Assembly (NCBI RefSeq): GCF_003072065.1
Contig: NZ_QCYG01000003.1
Span: 310,001-374,000, forward strand
DNA length: 64,000 nucleotides
Source of the DNA: Thalassorhabdomicrobium marinisediminis
GTDB taxonomy: Bacteria; Pseudomonadota; Alphaproteobacteria; Rhodobacterales; Rhodobacteraceae
Direction: 5' to 3'
Under the pieces are notes generated by a model. That model saw only the letters and a list, made by a program, of their open reading frames with translations, searched no databases and was not told the origin of the DNA. The position numbers and the translations under genes are program-made. Positions 37,666 to 47,400 of this stretch are shown one piece after another; positions within the stretch are counted from its first letter, which is position 1, and every line of letters begins with the position of its first letter.

Positions 37666-37697
37666 AACACGTGCGCATCGTTTGAGGACAGGATGAC

Positions 37698-39215
37698 ATG
37701 GCAGGATTGAATTGGCAGAGCGCGGCCGCATGTGCAAAGCAACTTATGAGCGGTGCGGAAGATGGACCCGGCGGCGCACTCGTCGGCTTTGACCAGAACA
37801 GCGTGCAGATCACGCACGCCTTCGGCCAAGCCGACCTTGCCACGACGACGCCTTTCACGGCCGACACCATCAGCCGCTATGCCTCAGTCACCAAACACAT
37901 TTTCTGCGCCTTCGTCCTGTCTCATCCCGAGGTGATCGGGCTTGGCGACACCCTCGGCCAGCACCTTCCGCAGCTGCAACCGGAGATCGCCCGGATCACG
38001 GTCGAGCAGGCCTTGGCGATGTCTGGCGGCGTGCCCGATACGCGCGAGGCTTTGACGCTGATCGGGCATTCGGTCTTCACCCGAACCGAACCCGCGGATC
38101 TGCTGGACTTTCATGCGGCCATGACCCGCCCCAACTACGCCCCGGGCACCGAAGTGCATTATTCGAACGGTGGCTACCGTTTGGTCGAAGAGGCGTTACG
38201 CGCGAAAGGTTTGTCGTTCGAACGATTTCTGGAAGAGCGGTTGCGCGACGGCTTCGGCCTATCCATGCGCGCGAGCGAATATTGGACAGACCCCGTGCCG
38301 GGATTAGCGCCGGGCTATATTTCAACAGCGGAGGGTTGGCAGGTCGGCTTTCAGGGCATGCATTTGTCGGCGGCCGGATCGATGTCCGGGTCAGCATGGG
38401 ATCTCGCCCGTTGGGGGCAAATCCTGCTTGCGGGCGAAGGCCCCTTTGACGGCATGTTGGGCGCCCTGTCCCGCCCGGGACGTCTGACGGACGGCACACT
38501 GACCGGCTATGGGTTGGGTCTGCGCCATCACGATTTCGGGGGGCGCGCGGTTGTTGGTCACGGCGGATCGCAGCCCGGCTACAAGACGTATCTCTTACTC
38601 GATCCCGAACAGCGTGCCGGCGCCGCGATCGTGGCAAACCGTGACGATCTGAACACGGCCGACATCCTTCAGCAGGTCCTTGCTGCCGCGTTCGACCTTG
38701 ACCTGCAAGCAAAACCCGGAACGCAGCTTGTGCCGGGGCTCTACGTGGCGCCCACGGGCGCGGACTGGCTCGAGATCGGCACCGCGTCAGCCCGTCGGCT
38801 CGACGATGAAGTGGCGCTTTATGACGTGGGCGGCGGGGTGAGCGATAGCCTCTCCCCCACCTCGAGGATGCAACTGACGATGGAGGGCCGGTCGATCCGG
38901 GGCCACCTCGGACACGCGCCCGCAGTGTTCGAACCGGCGACGGAAGACGCAGGACCGCCGGTCCATCTGGACGGGTCTTGGCAGGCGCCAGCGTTTGAAG
39001 CTCATGCGGAAATTCGCGACGGTGCGTTTATCTTCGGAGCAGGACCAACCCGGCGCGCCATGCCGCTGCGTCCGCTTGGCGGTGGAAGGTATCTGTTCAC
39101 ATTGCGGGACGGCCCGACCAACCGCCGGATATGCCTCGCTGAAACCGGCGAGGGTCGCTTCGATCTGGCGCTGTCCCGTGCGCGCACCATAGGATGGACG
39201 CGCCTGAGAAATTAA
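37698..39215 (+). CDS. D-aminopeptidase-type serine hydrolase (S12, DAP-like)
   Basis: A 505-residue penicillin-binding-fold hydrolase with SVTK (Ser63, Lys66), YSN (Tyr155) and a KTG-like HGG near residue 290. This spacing is close to that of the Ochrobactrum D-aminopeptidase DAP (Ser62, Lys65, Tyr153, His287 and about 520 residues). The C-terminal part (residues 340-505) is beta-rich, as in the extra DAP domains. No signal peptide is seen, so it works in the cytoplasm on imported peptides with an N-terminal D-residue. It is the last gene of the transporter operon. A generic beta-lactamase-like esterase is the alternative. Confidence 0.82.
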   Translation: MAGLNWQSAAACAKQLMSGAEDGPGGALVGFDQNSVQITHAFGQADLATTTPFTADTISRYASVTKHIFCAFVLSHPEVIGLGDTLGQHLPQLQPEIARITVEQALAMSGGVPDTREALTLIGHSVFTRTEPADLLDFHAAMTRPNYAPGTEVHYSNGGYRLVEEALRAKGLSFERFLEERLRDGFGLSMRASEYWTDPVPGLAPGYISTAEGWQVGFQGMHLSAAGSMSGSAWDLARWGQILLAGEGPFDGMLGALSRPGRLTDGTLTGYGLGLRHHDFGGRAVVGHGGSQPGYKTYLLLDPEQRAGAAIVANRDDLNTADILQQVLAAAFDLDLQAKPGTQLVPGLYVAPTGADWLEIGTASARRLDDEVALYDVGGGVSDSLSPTSRMQLTMEGRSIRGHLGHAPAVFEPATEDAGPPVHLDGSWQAPAFEAHAEIRDGAFIFGAGPTRRAMPLRPLGGGRYLFTLRDGPTNRRICLAETGEGRFDLALSRARTIGWTRLRN

Positions 39216-39230
39216 ATTCTGTTTTGATTG

Positions 39231-39268
39231 CAGACCTGCACTACGTCCGTGGGCCCATAGTGCAGGTC
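39231..39268. terminator. Bidirectional terminator hairpin
   Basis: AGACCTGCACTA pairs with TAGTGCAGGTCT across a 14-base loop. It lies 15 bases after the DAP-like gene and 10 bases from the end of the convergent Gly-rich gene. The following TTATT is a weak T run on the plus strand, and AATCAAAACAG flanks the other side. Confidence 0.7.
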
Positions 39269-39278
39269 TTATTGTCAT

Positions 39279-40007
39279 CTACAAGTTGAGTTGGGTCTGA
39301 TCCAAGGGGAGAAGGATAACACCATTGGCTGCCGTCATCGTTCCTCCGTGAACTGTGACACACCGCATCTGGCCATTGGTCCCCACCGGCATTGCGATAC
39401 GCACTGCTTCAATGCCGCGACCGGTGTCAACCTGTGCCCCGACGACCTGACCGACGACAACGCTGTTCTGGTCGACTGCGCGCAGGCCATTGTAATCGGC
39501 GCTGTTTCCGAAGGATGGGCAGGTCGACTGGCCGCTCGCTGCCGCACCGAACATGCCACTGCCCCAGCCGCCGGTTCCATTGGCAAGGGCTTGAGATCCC
39601 GCTCCACCGCCGGATCCATTCTCGCCCGTTCCGGTTCCTCCACCCCCGGTCCCGCCGCCATTTCCACCATTGCCGGCGTTGCCAGTCCCGCCAAGGACCG
39701 AAGCGACGCCGTCGACTGTGTTATCAAGCGGTCCGCCCAGCGTCCCACCGGTGACGTGATTGGTTACGTGGCCAACACCGTTGCCGACCTTGTCCACACC
39801 GTCGGCCACGTGATCCACTACGTCGTCGACGGCAGCACCCGTGCGCCCGAGGCCAACAGCACCCGTCACATTCTCGACGAGATCTCCCAATCCGTCCGCA
39901 CTGACGAGCGTCGTGGAACCGGCCACCATCACAGCGGAAACTGCACATATTCTGATAGGCCCCAAAAGCTGTTGGGCACCATTCATGGTCATTGACTGGA
40001 TATTCAT
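39279..40007 (-). CDS. Secreted Gly-rich protein of unknown function
   Basis: The ATG at 40007 (GGAGGAG seven bases upstream) gives 242 residues. A signal-like hydrophobic segment (ICAVSAVMVAGSTTLVSA-DG) is followed by GLGDLVENVTGAVGLG and a run of DxV/HV/GG heptad-like units (VDDVVDHVADGVDKV, NGVGHVTNHVTGG), then a Gly/Asn/Ser/Thr-rich linker (about residues 110-145). The C-terminal compact part has two Cys (TCPSFG and MRCVTV) likely forming a disulfide. It is not a family I recognise. It lies 31 bases after the Hint-domain gene on the same strand. Confidence 0.6.
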   Translation of the reverse strand: MNIQSMTMNGAQQLLGPIRICAVSAVMVAGSTTLVSADGLGDLVENVTGAVGLGRTGAAVDDVVDHVADGVDKVGNGVGHVTNHVTGGTLGGPLDNTVDGVASVLGGTGNAGNGGNGGGTGGGGTGTGENGSGGGAGSQALANGTGGWGSGMFGAAASGQSTCPSFGNSADYNGLRAVDQNSVVVGQVVGAQVDTGRGIEAVRIAMPVGTNGQMRCVTVHGGTMTAANGVILLPLDQTQLNL

Positions 40008-40038
40008 AGTCACTCTCCTCCTTCATTGATGGGAAATT

Positions 40039-41280
40039 TTAGCAATATGCGCCTGCACCTGCGTCACCTTCGACTGAAGGTGCGCCAGCTTGCGTCACAA
40101 GCGCCTTGCGGTTTTGCGCGTGGCGATCGGCGAGCTTTCGGCCGCGTCGCCCAGGAACCAGAGTCCGGGCCGGCTCTGGCCGGTGGTCGATGCCCAAAAG
40201 CTCGGGAAACAGCTCGAATATCTCCTGGCGCGCCGCCGCGCCGATCGTCAGCAGGGCCTGCGGTCCTGTGAAAAGCGACTCCGTCTCGGCCCCGTTGGAA
40301 TAAATCACCTCATGACGTTCGAACAGAAAATGGAAGTATTCGACCGAAGGCAGGTCGTCTGCGACCTCAACCCCGTCGACGCACAGCAGGTGTTTCGCCG
40401 CGACGAGCACCTCCTGCGCGCCAAACATCCGCTGGGCGATCTTCGAGCGCACCAGAACGCGATGCTGCGGAGAAACCATCAGGTCGACTGCCGGCGCCCC
40501 CTCCCCCAGCGCCCCGGCCATAATCCGGATCGGGCGCAGATTGGGTTTGGCGGTCAAGGTCTCGGCGCTGAGCCCGCGCGAGCCGATCCAGCGAATGGGC
40601 TGAGGGCCGTTGTCGCGGGTGAAGACGAGGTCGCCGCGGTCCAGATCATCGACCGGACGCTCTCCGTCGGGCGTAAGGATCATGGTCCCGGCAACGAAAC
40701 AGGGGAAAACCTCATCATCGTCGAGGTCGAGTTCGCCGTCCGGATCATAATCCACGTTGACCACGACCGTGTTGAGGATGTTGTTCACAGCAGCAGACAG
40801 AGGGTCCAGAACTGGCCCGAGAATTGGCAGATTGCCGAGCTCGGAGATGGGAACGTTGATATCCAGCGGCACCCCGAGGATCTTCCCCGAGATCGTGACC
40901 CCCAGATTGTTGCCGTCAAATGGCTCGTCCGAGATGAAATAGCCCTTACCGTCATCCCCTTGCACGAAGTGGCCGTCCACCGGATCGACCTGAATCTTCA
41001 ATTTCGCGAGCCCCAGAGGAAGCTTCAGCGTGGTCGCGGCGGTCGAAAGCGTGCCGGAGCCCGCATAGGTGCCGCTCACCAGCGGGTCGCCGTTCTCGTC
41101 CACGGCGGCAATATCGTCCCCTCGCGTCACCGTGTCGCCGGTGGGGGACTCGATGTCATACCGCTCGAAGTATTGCGAGTTTTCCAGATCGTTCAAAACG
41201 CCCGTGCCGGTCAGGTCGATGACCCCCAGGTCCGGATCAATGGTCAGAAAACTTGCTGGTATCTCGGTGATATATGGCAT
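40039..41280 (-). CDS. Hint-domain (hedgehog/intein) protein
   Basis: A 413-residue protein from ATG 41280 (GGGAG seven bases upstream). Residues 1-190 are acidic and beta-rich without a recognised domain. A Hint module follows, with the nucleophilic Cys in FPCFVAGTMILTPDGERPVDDL (about residue 194), DLVFTRDNGPQPIRWIG, and the conserved His block LMVSPQHRVLV. The C-terminal part has YFHFLFERHEVIYSNG. Hint domains catalyse self-cleavage or ester formation at the Cys. Rhodobacterales have many such exoproteins. No classical signal peptide is visible, so type I or another export route is possible. Confidence 0.8.
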   Translation of the reverse strand: MPYITEIPASFLTIDPDLGVIDLTGTGVLNDLENSQYFERYDIESPTGDTVTRGDDIAAVDENGDPLVSGTYAGSGTLSTAATTLKLPLGLAKLKIQVDPVDGHFVQGDDGKGYFISDEPFDGNNLGVTISGKILGVPLDINVPISELGNLPILGPVLDPLSAAVNNILNTVVVNVDYDPDGELDLDDDEVFPCFVAGTMILTPDGERPVDDLDRGDLVFTRDNGPQPIRWIGSRGLSAETLTAKPNLRPIRIMAGALGEGAPAVDLMVSPQHRVLVRSKIAQRMFGAQEVLVAAKHLLCVDGVEVADDLPSVEYFHFLFERHEVIYSNGAETESLFTGPQALLTIGAAARQEIFELFPELLGIDHRPEPARTLVPGRRGRKLADRHAQNRKALVTQAGAPSVEGDAGAGAYC

Positions 41281-41836
41281 GGCCCACTCCCTTGGTCATG
41301 AACTGCAGTCCGAAACCATCAGACAACTTAAGAGTGTAGCGCGTGGCTTCGCTTTGCAAATTGCGACCAGCGCCTTTCCGCCTACCGGAGGAAAGGGGCT
41401 CGGCGGAACACGGGCTTCAGCACACATTCGAGAGCTTATAAAAAGGATCGATGAATTTTAATATCTATTAATATTTTCAATCAGATACGGCAGTTTACCA
41501 CGGGCGTACCCTGCACGATCTTGATGTAAAGACACCTGCGCCCCCGCATGCCTCCCCTTTTCTGCCAGCTTCAAGGTCGGCGGCGGCGGTTGGACATCGG
41601 ACCGATCGCTCGCTATGCTCCATGAGAGCAGCGATTACCTATAGTTGCGAATCCGTATGAATTTTTACGGCGAAGGCCACTGCGTGCGACACCCCCATGT
41701 TCATACCCGGTGGCCTTCAACTTTTCATGGCGACCGACATGCCAAGCGGCGCGATCCTGCTCCATGCCAGCCCATAACAGAAGGCGCCCCCGACGGCAGG
41801 CGCCGGAGGCTGCTGCTACACGGAGGGTGCCGATCG
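41281..41836. other. Intergenic region upstream of the Hint gene
   Basis: About 555 bases hold the Hint-gene promoter and an AT-rich block (around 41440-41490) different from the GC-rich flanks. I see no gene. The amtB end and its possible terminator lie at the right edge. Confidence 0.45.
41783..41804 (-). terminator. Possible amtB terminator
   Basis: GGCGCC-(10)-GGCGCC lies 33 bases after the amtB stop in minus-strand orientation and is followed by TTCTG. The stem is short and the T run poor. Confidence 0.3.
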
Positions 41837-43231
41837 TTACCCCGGATTGAACTCCGGATAGGCTTCCATCCCCAACTCAGCCATATCGAGGCCGGTGATC
41901 TCTGTCTCCTCATCGACCCGCAAACCGACGGTCCGCTTCAGCGCCATCCATCCCAGCGCCGATGTGCTGCACACGAAGGCACCCGCGATCATGATACCGT
42001 AGAATTGGGTGGTGACAGTCGCGGCCTCGTTGGTGATGGCCACAGCCATCGTTCCCCAGATACCGGCCAAGAGGTGCACCGGAATGGCACCGACAACGTC
42101 GTCGATCTTCAGCCGGTCGAGGAGCGGCACGGCAAAGACCACGATCGCACCGCCAAGACCGCCGATGAACGTCGCTTCAACCAGTGTGGGGGTCAACGGC
42201 TCGGCGGTGATGGACACCAGCCCCGCAAGCGCGCCGTTCAGGATCATGGTCAGATCGGGCTTCCCGTATAGCACCTGTGTGAGGCCGAGCGTGACCACCA
42301 CTCCGGCTGCCGCGGCGATATTGGTGTTCGAGAAAATCCGGCTGATGTCGGCCACGTTGCCTGCGGTATCCATATACAGTTGCGAGCCGCCGTTGAAGCC
42401 GAACCACCCCAGCCAGAGAATGAACGTCCCCAGCGTGGCCAGCGCCAAATTGGAGCCCGGGAACGGGGTGACCCTGCCATTTCTGTATTTACCCAGCCGA
42501 GGCCCAAGGATGATCGCCCCCGTCAGCGCAGCCCAGCCGCCCACGGAATGCACGACGGTCGAGCCCGCGAAATCCTGAAAGCCCATGGCATCCAGAAACC
42601 CGCCGCCCCATTTCCAGCTCGCCTGAATGGGGTAGATCACCGCGGTCAGCAACACGACGAACACCAAGAAAGGCCACAACCTGATCCGCTCGGCCAGCGC
42701 GCCAGACACGATAGAAGCCGTGGCAGCGCAGAACATCAGTTGGAAGAAGAAGTCCGAGCCGAGGGATGCATAGCTCAGGTCGGGCTGCGCGCCCTCAAGG
42801 GCCACCGGCTCCAACCCGGTGATCGCAAAGGCACCAAGATAATTCGAGACCGTCCAGGCATCCCCGGGATACATCAGGTTGTAGCCCAGAACGTAGTAGA
42901 ACAGCGACGCGAGCGAGAAGAGCGCCACGTTCTTGGTAAGCTGCATCGCCACGTTCTTGCCGCGCACCAGCCCTGCTTCCAGCATGGCAAACCCGGCCGC
43001 CATGAAGAAGACCAGAAAACCGGAAACAAGAAACATGAAGGTCGTAAAGATGAAGCCGATATCCTCGGTGAGCGGTGTCGTATCGGCCCCCTGCGCCATC
43101 CCTGTCTGGGGCAAGGCGACCATTGCGCTGGCAAGGGTCCCACCGATGGCCGTCCGGTTTAAAGGCCTACGCAGAGCGCTGTGCGCCCCGCGAAGCCCAA
43201 TTGATTCAAACGCTTCTGTCGTATGTGTCAC
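41837..43231 (-). CDS. amtB: Ammonium transporter (Amt/MEP/Rh family)
   Basis: A 464-residue channel protein starting at GTG 43231 (AAAGG eight bases upstream) with a cleavable signal (ASAMVALPQTGMAQ) and about eleven membrane segments. The twin pore histidines are in STVVHSVGGWAAL (near residue 225) and VGAIPVHLLAGIWG (near 380). GFAMLEAGLVRGKNVAM is the family marker near residue 80. It imports ammonium, but no glnK is next to it, which is unusual for bacterial amtB. It may be regulated from elsewhere. The N-terminal 30 residues before the signal are longer than usual. Confidence 0.9.
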   Translation of the reverse strand: MTHTTEAFESIGLRGAHSALRRPLNRTAIGGTLASAMVALPQTGMAQGADTTPLTEDIGFIFTTFMFLVSGFLVFFMAAGFAMLEAGLVRGKNVAMQLTKNVALFSLASLFYYVLGYNLMYPGDAWTVSNYLGAFAITGLEPVALEGAQPDLSYASLGSDFFFQLMFCAATASIVSGALAERIRLWPFLVFVVLLTAVIYPIQASWKWGGGFLDAMGFQDFAGSTVVHSVGGWAALTGAIILGPRLGKYRNGRVTPFPGSNLALATLGTFILWLGWFGFNGGSQLYMDTAGNVADISRIFSNTNIAAAAGVVVTLGLTQVLYGKPDLTMILNGALAGLVSITAEPLTPTLVEATFIGGLGGAIVVFAVPLLDRLKIDDVVGAIPVHLLAGIWGTMAVAITNEAATVTTQFYGIMIAGAFVCSTSALGWMALKRTVGLRVDEETEITGLDMAELGMEAYPEFNPG

Positions 43232-43654
43232 ATGTCTGCCTTTCGGATTGTCGCACCTGTTTGTTGCACTTGCAGCGTAGAAATCTCTGCAGCGCGGCGT
43301 AAAGTCAGGGCCCTCGCCCCGAGGGGGCAGAAACGTGTCTTTTGTCTAAAATTTAAGCAGGTCTCGGGGAAGTGCCGGACAAATAGGCAACAAGAGGACG
43401 GAGGATCGAAGGTATCAAGCCGAAAAGCGTTCCGTCTGCGTTGAGCCCCAGAGGGAGTCGCCATTTTGAGCCGCGCGCGCGACCAGGCGGATCGCTTGCC
43501 CGAAGGCGATCCCTGCGGCCATGTACGTGCGGGTGGTTGAAGCAGGGACAGCCATCAGAGACCTCATCTACGCAAATCACAATTTCCAGGAGACCTCGCA
43601 GGACTCGTCCAAGTAAATCAGCCGTTTGCCCGATTTTAAGAGCCGCAACACCCC

Positions 43655-44290
43655 CCAGTCTTGTGCGGTCTACGCGAGCGCCTGATGACGCCCGAGATGA
43701 CCTCGACCTTTGTGGGGACCTATCAGGCCTAAAGCCGGAAACAACGGTGCGCCGCCCAAGCGGCCCGCGACCAAGCCGAACAGGACCTCGCCCAGATTAT
43801 GCGTGAGATCGACAATATCGTTGAAGCGATTGCGCAGGGCATGTTTCAGGCGAGCATGAAGGAGAAAATGGATGCGCTCGAAGCCCGCAAGGCTGAACTG
43901 GAAGCCACCATCGCAGCCCACCCTGAAGAGGACACGGTTCTGCTGCACCCTGGTCTTGCCGATCAGTTTCGCAGGAAGGTCGAGGATCTGGTATCCAGCC
44001 TCAACGATCCGGCGCTCAAGACCGAAGCCGGGGACCTGCTGCGCAGCTTGATCGACAAGATCATCCTCACACCGGACCCCGATGCGCCCAACGGGCATCG
44101 GGTCGCGCTCCAGGGAGAACTGGCCGGGATTTTGTCGTTCTGTGAGAATGGGATGGCTACAAACGCCAACACCCGCAGCAAGGCTACGGGCGTTCGGCAA
44201 GTGACGATGGTTGCGGGAGCTCGATTTCAGAAATACTTGCCTTTGTATAATACGCCAAAACCAGATCACGCTTACCAAATCAATGCTTAG
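43655..44290 (+). pseudogene. Remnant of a large serine recombinase (C-terminal part)
   Basis: The frame LRERLMTPEMTSTFVGTYQA reaches a TAA stop near 43732 and continues AAQAARDQAEQDLAQIMREI, DNIVEAIAQGMFQASMKEKMDAL, HPEEDTVLLHPGLADQFRRKV, LRSLIDKIILTPDPDAP and LQGELAGILSFC. This is the coiled-coil and C-terminal end of a DNA-invertase-type recombinase. The catalytic N-terminal domain is missing. It resembles the tail at 22545-23046 in layout (LRGLIDRIVLQP...LEGALAALL). It sits 160 bases from the end of the STAND NTPase gene. Confidence 0.75.
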
Positions 44291-44452
44291 TGATTGCCAG
44301 CGACCACAGCTTTTACCGTCAAAGCCGGCGGGAAGCGGAAGTTCGCTGCAACTGCGAGCGGTTTAGTCGGCCGAACGAAAAGCAGACCTCCAGGATAGAA
44401 AAAACTACATGAAAGCTGCAAGCAATATGCCTAGAAGCGTAGTTTTCTCGGC

Positions 44453-47400
44453 CTAGTCCCTTGCCCTTCCTCCGAGCTTTTCGGCCAAATCAAGCCAGTC
44501 TTTTGGCAGCCGGCTGCCAAGCGCCCTTGCTCCGGATTGAAGTAGGTTGGCAAGCGCACCAACTTCTTCCTTCCTTGCCCAGTTGATAGCGGCTTCGAGC
44601 GCGGGCACATGTAAACTTGGTTGGGATAACAAAAAGCGCTGATGCTCAACGATAAAAGCCCATTCATCAGCGAACAGGATATGGAGTTGTTTGATCATGC
44701 GCGCACCGCAACCGCAAGCCGCCGCGCACTGAAGAAGGGAGAGTTGCCGATTGATGATATTGGAAGGGTGCAGCACTTCGTCATCTGGAGCTAGCGCGTA
44801 GCTGAAAATCTGCGTGGCATAGTCCGCGGAGTCTGCAGTCGACGTGCCAACCAGAATCTCTCTCCATAGGTCTAGCTCAGGTGTGGTCGCTTTAAGCCGC
44901 TTTTGAAGCTCTACCAATAGGGCTTCACAAAAGGTAGTTTTGTCTGCCCGATCCCGTGCGCCAAAGTATGCGGCAAGTGCCGATGAGTGAACGAACACTG
45001 CTTTAACGCCGGGATCCTCGAGATCACGGAAGTGCAATTGTTTGATCTTTTCGATTTGAGAGATTGGAGTTCCCGCCCTCTCTTTTTGAGCAACATCAAA
45101 CGCGGCAGCGAGCTGGAGCAAGGCATGCGCGATTTGGTCGGGTGTGCCTTCTTTAACGGCAAGATCAAACTCGGCGGCGCCCAATAAGATGTGAAAGGCC
45201 AAAGTGGTCTTGGACCAGCTAAGATCTGGAAACAGATCATGCAGGTTTTGACGGAGGCCCACGATAATCAATAGCAATTTAATGTCTTCAAGGCGCCCAC
45301 TCGGGCGCTCTTTTTCTTCCGGATAGTCGGCATCGAGAGCGGCGAGCGCGCCGTAGTGAAGCTCGCGTTCCAGACCGGTTGGGCCGCCGGTCGTCTCATG
45401 TAGCCAGCCGACCAGCCAGCGCAACTTTAGGTGAAGAGCTCGCGCCGCGTCATCGCTCTCCGGATCGATATCGTCCAGCATATTGATCAGCGGCGCGAGT
45501 TCGCGCAATGCTGTTTCAACATCGCCGCTCCGCCAGAGACACATGGCCGCTTCCGCACGGAGCGCCACTTTGTGGGCGCGCGCAGATGTTACCTCAGACT
45601 GAACCGCTTCGGCAGCGGAGGCAGCCTCCAGAAAGGCCGTCCGCGCAGCCCCCAAGTCACCAAGATTAGCGGAGGCGACAGCCTGTTCTTTTAATGCGTA
45701 CATGCGCTCAATATCAGAGCTTTGATCGGTGTGCGCGCGAATGCTCTCTAGTATTGCGCGTGCCTCTTCATATTGATGATCATGACCCAGAACTTTGGCC
45801 TTTTGCCGGAGCAGTCCTGGATGATCGGGCAAAGCTTCAATGCCCGTCTCGACGATCTCCAGCGCCTTTGGTCGATCGTTCTGGAACTCATCCCAGAGCA
45901 CAGATTGAGCGATAGTGCATTCGGCGATGAGATCGGTCTCCCCCCAGTTCTCTGCCATGCTAGCTATTGTCTCGTAGTCGTCGATTGAGGAGGCCACATC
46001 AAGCTTGCCGGTCGACCAGGCGTTCGCCCAGGCCGATTGAATATGCAGGCTATATCCCTTGAAGAAGGTTCTGAGCTGGGAAAGGCGCCTCGTCCGCGCG
46101 TCGGGTTCCAAACGCTCTAGTGCAAGAAAGAAAGCCTTTAGTTCGGCCGGATTTTCATTGGCGGAAGCTCCGATCTGAAGCATGAAACCGCTGACGTCGG
46201 CGGTCTCGCCGAACTCCTCTTGCATAAGTTGAACCGCAGAACTTTGACTGCTTTGAACTAGGTCGGGTTCCATCTTTGCCAGAGCTTCAAAATAGGCGAT
46301 GTAGGACAAGCGCAGGCCCCAATCCAGGCGCGCGCCCTGAGCCAACAGGATCTTGAGCAGCGCCATGCTTGTCAGCGCGTTCCTAAGCTCTTCATTTCCG
46401 ACCGCCATGGCCTCGCGCATGGCGGCAAGTGCAATGGGTTCGAACAAGGTCTTTTCACCATTGAGGGCAGCGACATCGATCTGCAGCATGCGTAGGAAAT
46501 GAGACGTGCTCGGATCCTCTGGCAGCAGCATCTGATCGGTTCTCAGGTAAACTAAGCCGCTTAGCTTTGCTGCGACTGCCTTGTGAGTTTCGTTATCGAA
46601 AGAGAGCGATTTCTCAAAGAACTTTGTGATGAACCAGCCTTGTTTGGACCCGAGGGCGGTCCAGAATACTGAATCGAGCGCCTCATATGGAATAGGTCCG
46701 CGTTTTATTGTCGATATCAGAAATCCGGTCTGGACGCTTTTGATCGTCTCCGGTCCGAGATCCTCCTGCAAACCGGAAAGCAGCGGAGACAAACGAAAAT
46801 AGCCGGGTGCCGTGGGCACTTTTTCGATCCAGGGACCGGTGAGCAAGTCGAGGCTCGCAGATGGCTCTTCAATGCTGGGGGCGAGGGCCGCGATGGCGAT
46901 CGCAGTTGGACGGTCAAACTTGAACATTATGCAACCGAGTCGCTTCAAGAGGGCGCGGCCATGGTCGGTTGCATCCTCCAGCAAGCGGCGCCGCGCCTCG
47001 GCACGGCTCAGCTCGATCGCTTCGCTAGGCGTGCCTGAAATATCCTCGATCAAAGCGTCTATTGGCCAGCGGCGATGGTTAAGCGACACGACTTTCGCCG
47101 CAGTTAGTTGCGGATGACCGCCCGATGCGGCGATATGGATAGTCAGACCCCAGGCTTCGGCCTGATCCAACGGTGCGTATGTCTGCCCAACAAACTCGGT
47201 AATCTCGTCCACAGAAAGGTATGGGGCACACTTTGCCGCGTTTGGGGTAAAACGGGCCGCTTGAAAAGAAGCGGGGTTCAGCACGCGTGTCGAAGTGACA
47301 ACAACGTATCCCCCGCGCTCGCGCATCCAATTTACAAAACGACCCAAGCGGCCTGTGTGTTTTGCAACAGTGTCGCTGTCCATATCGTCAAGAATGATAC

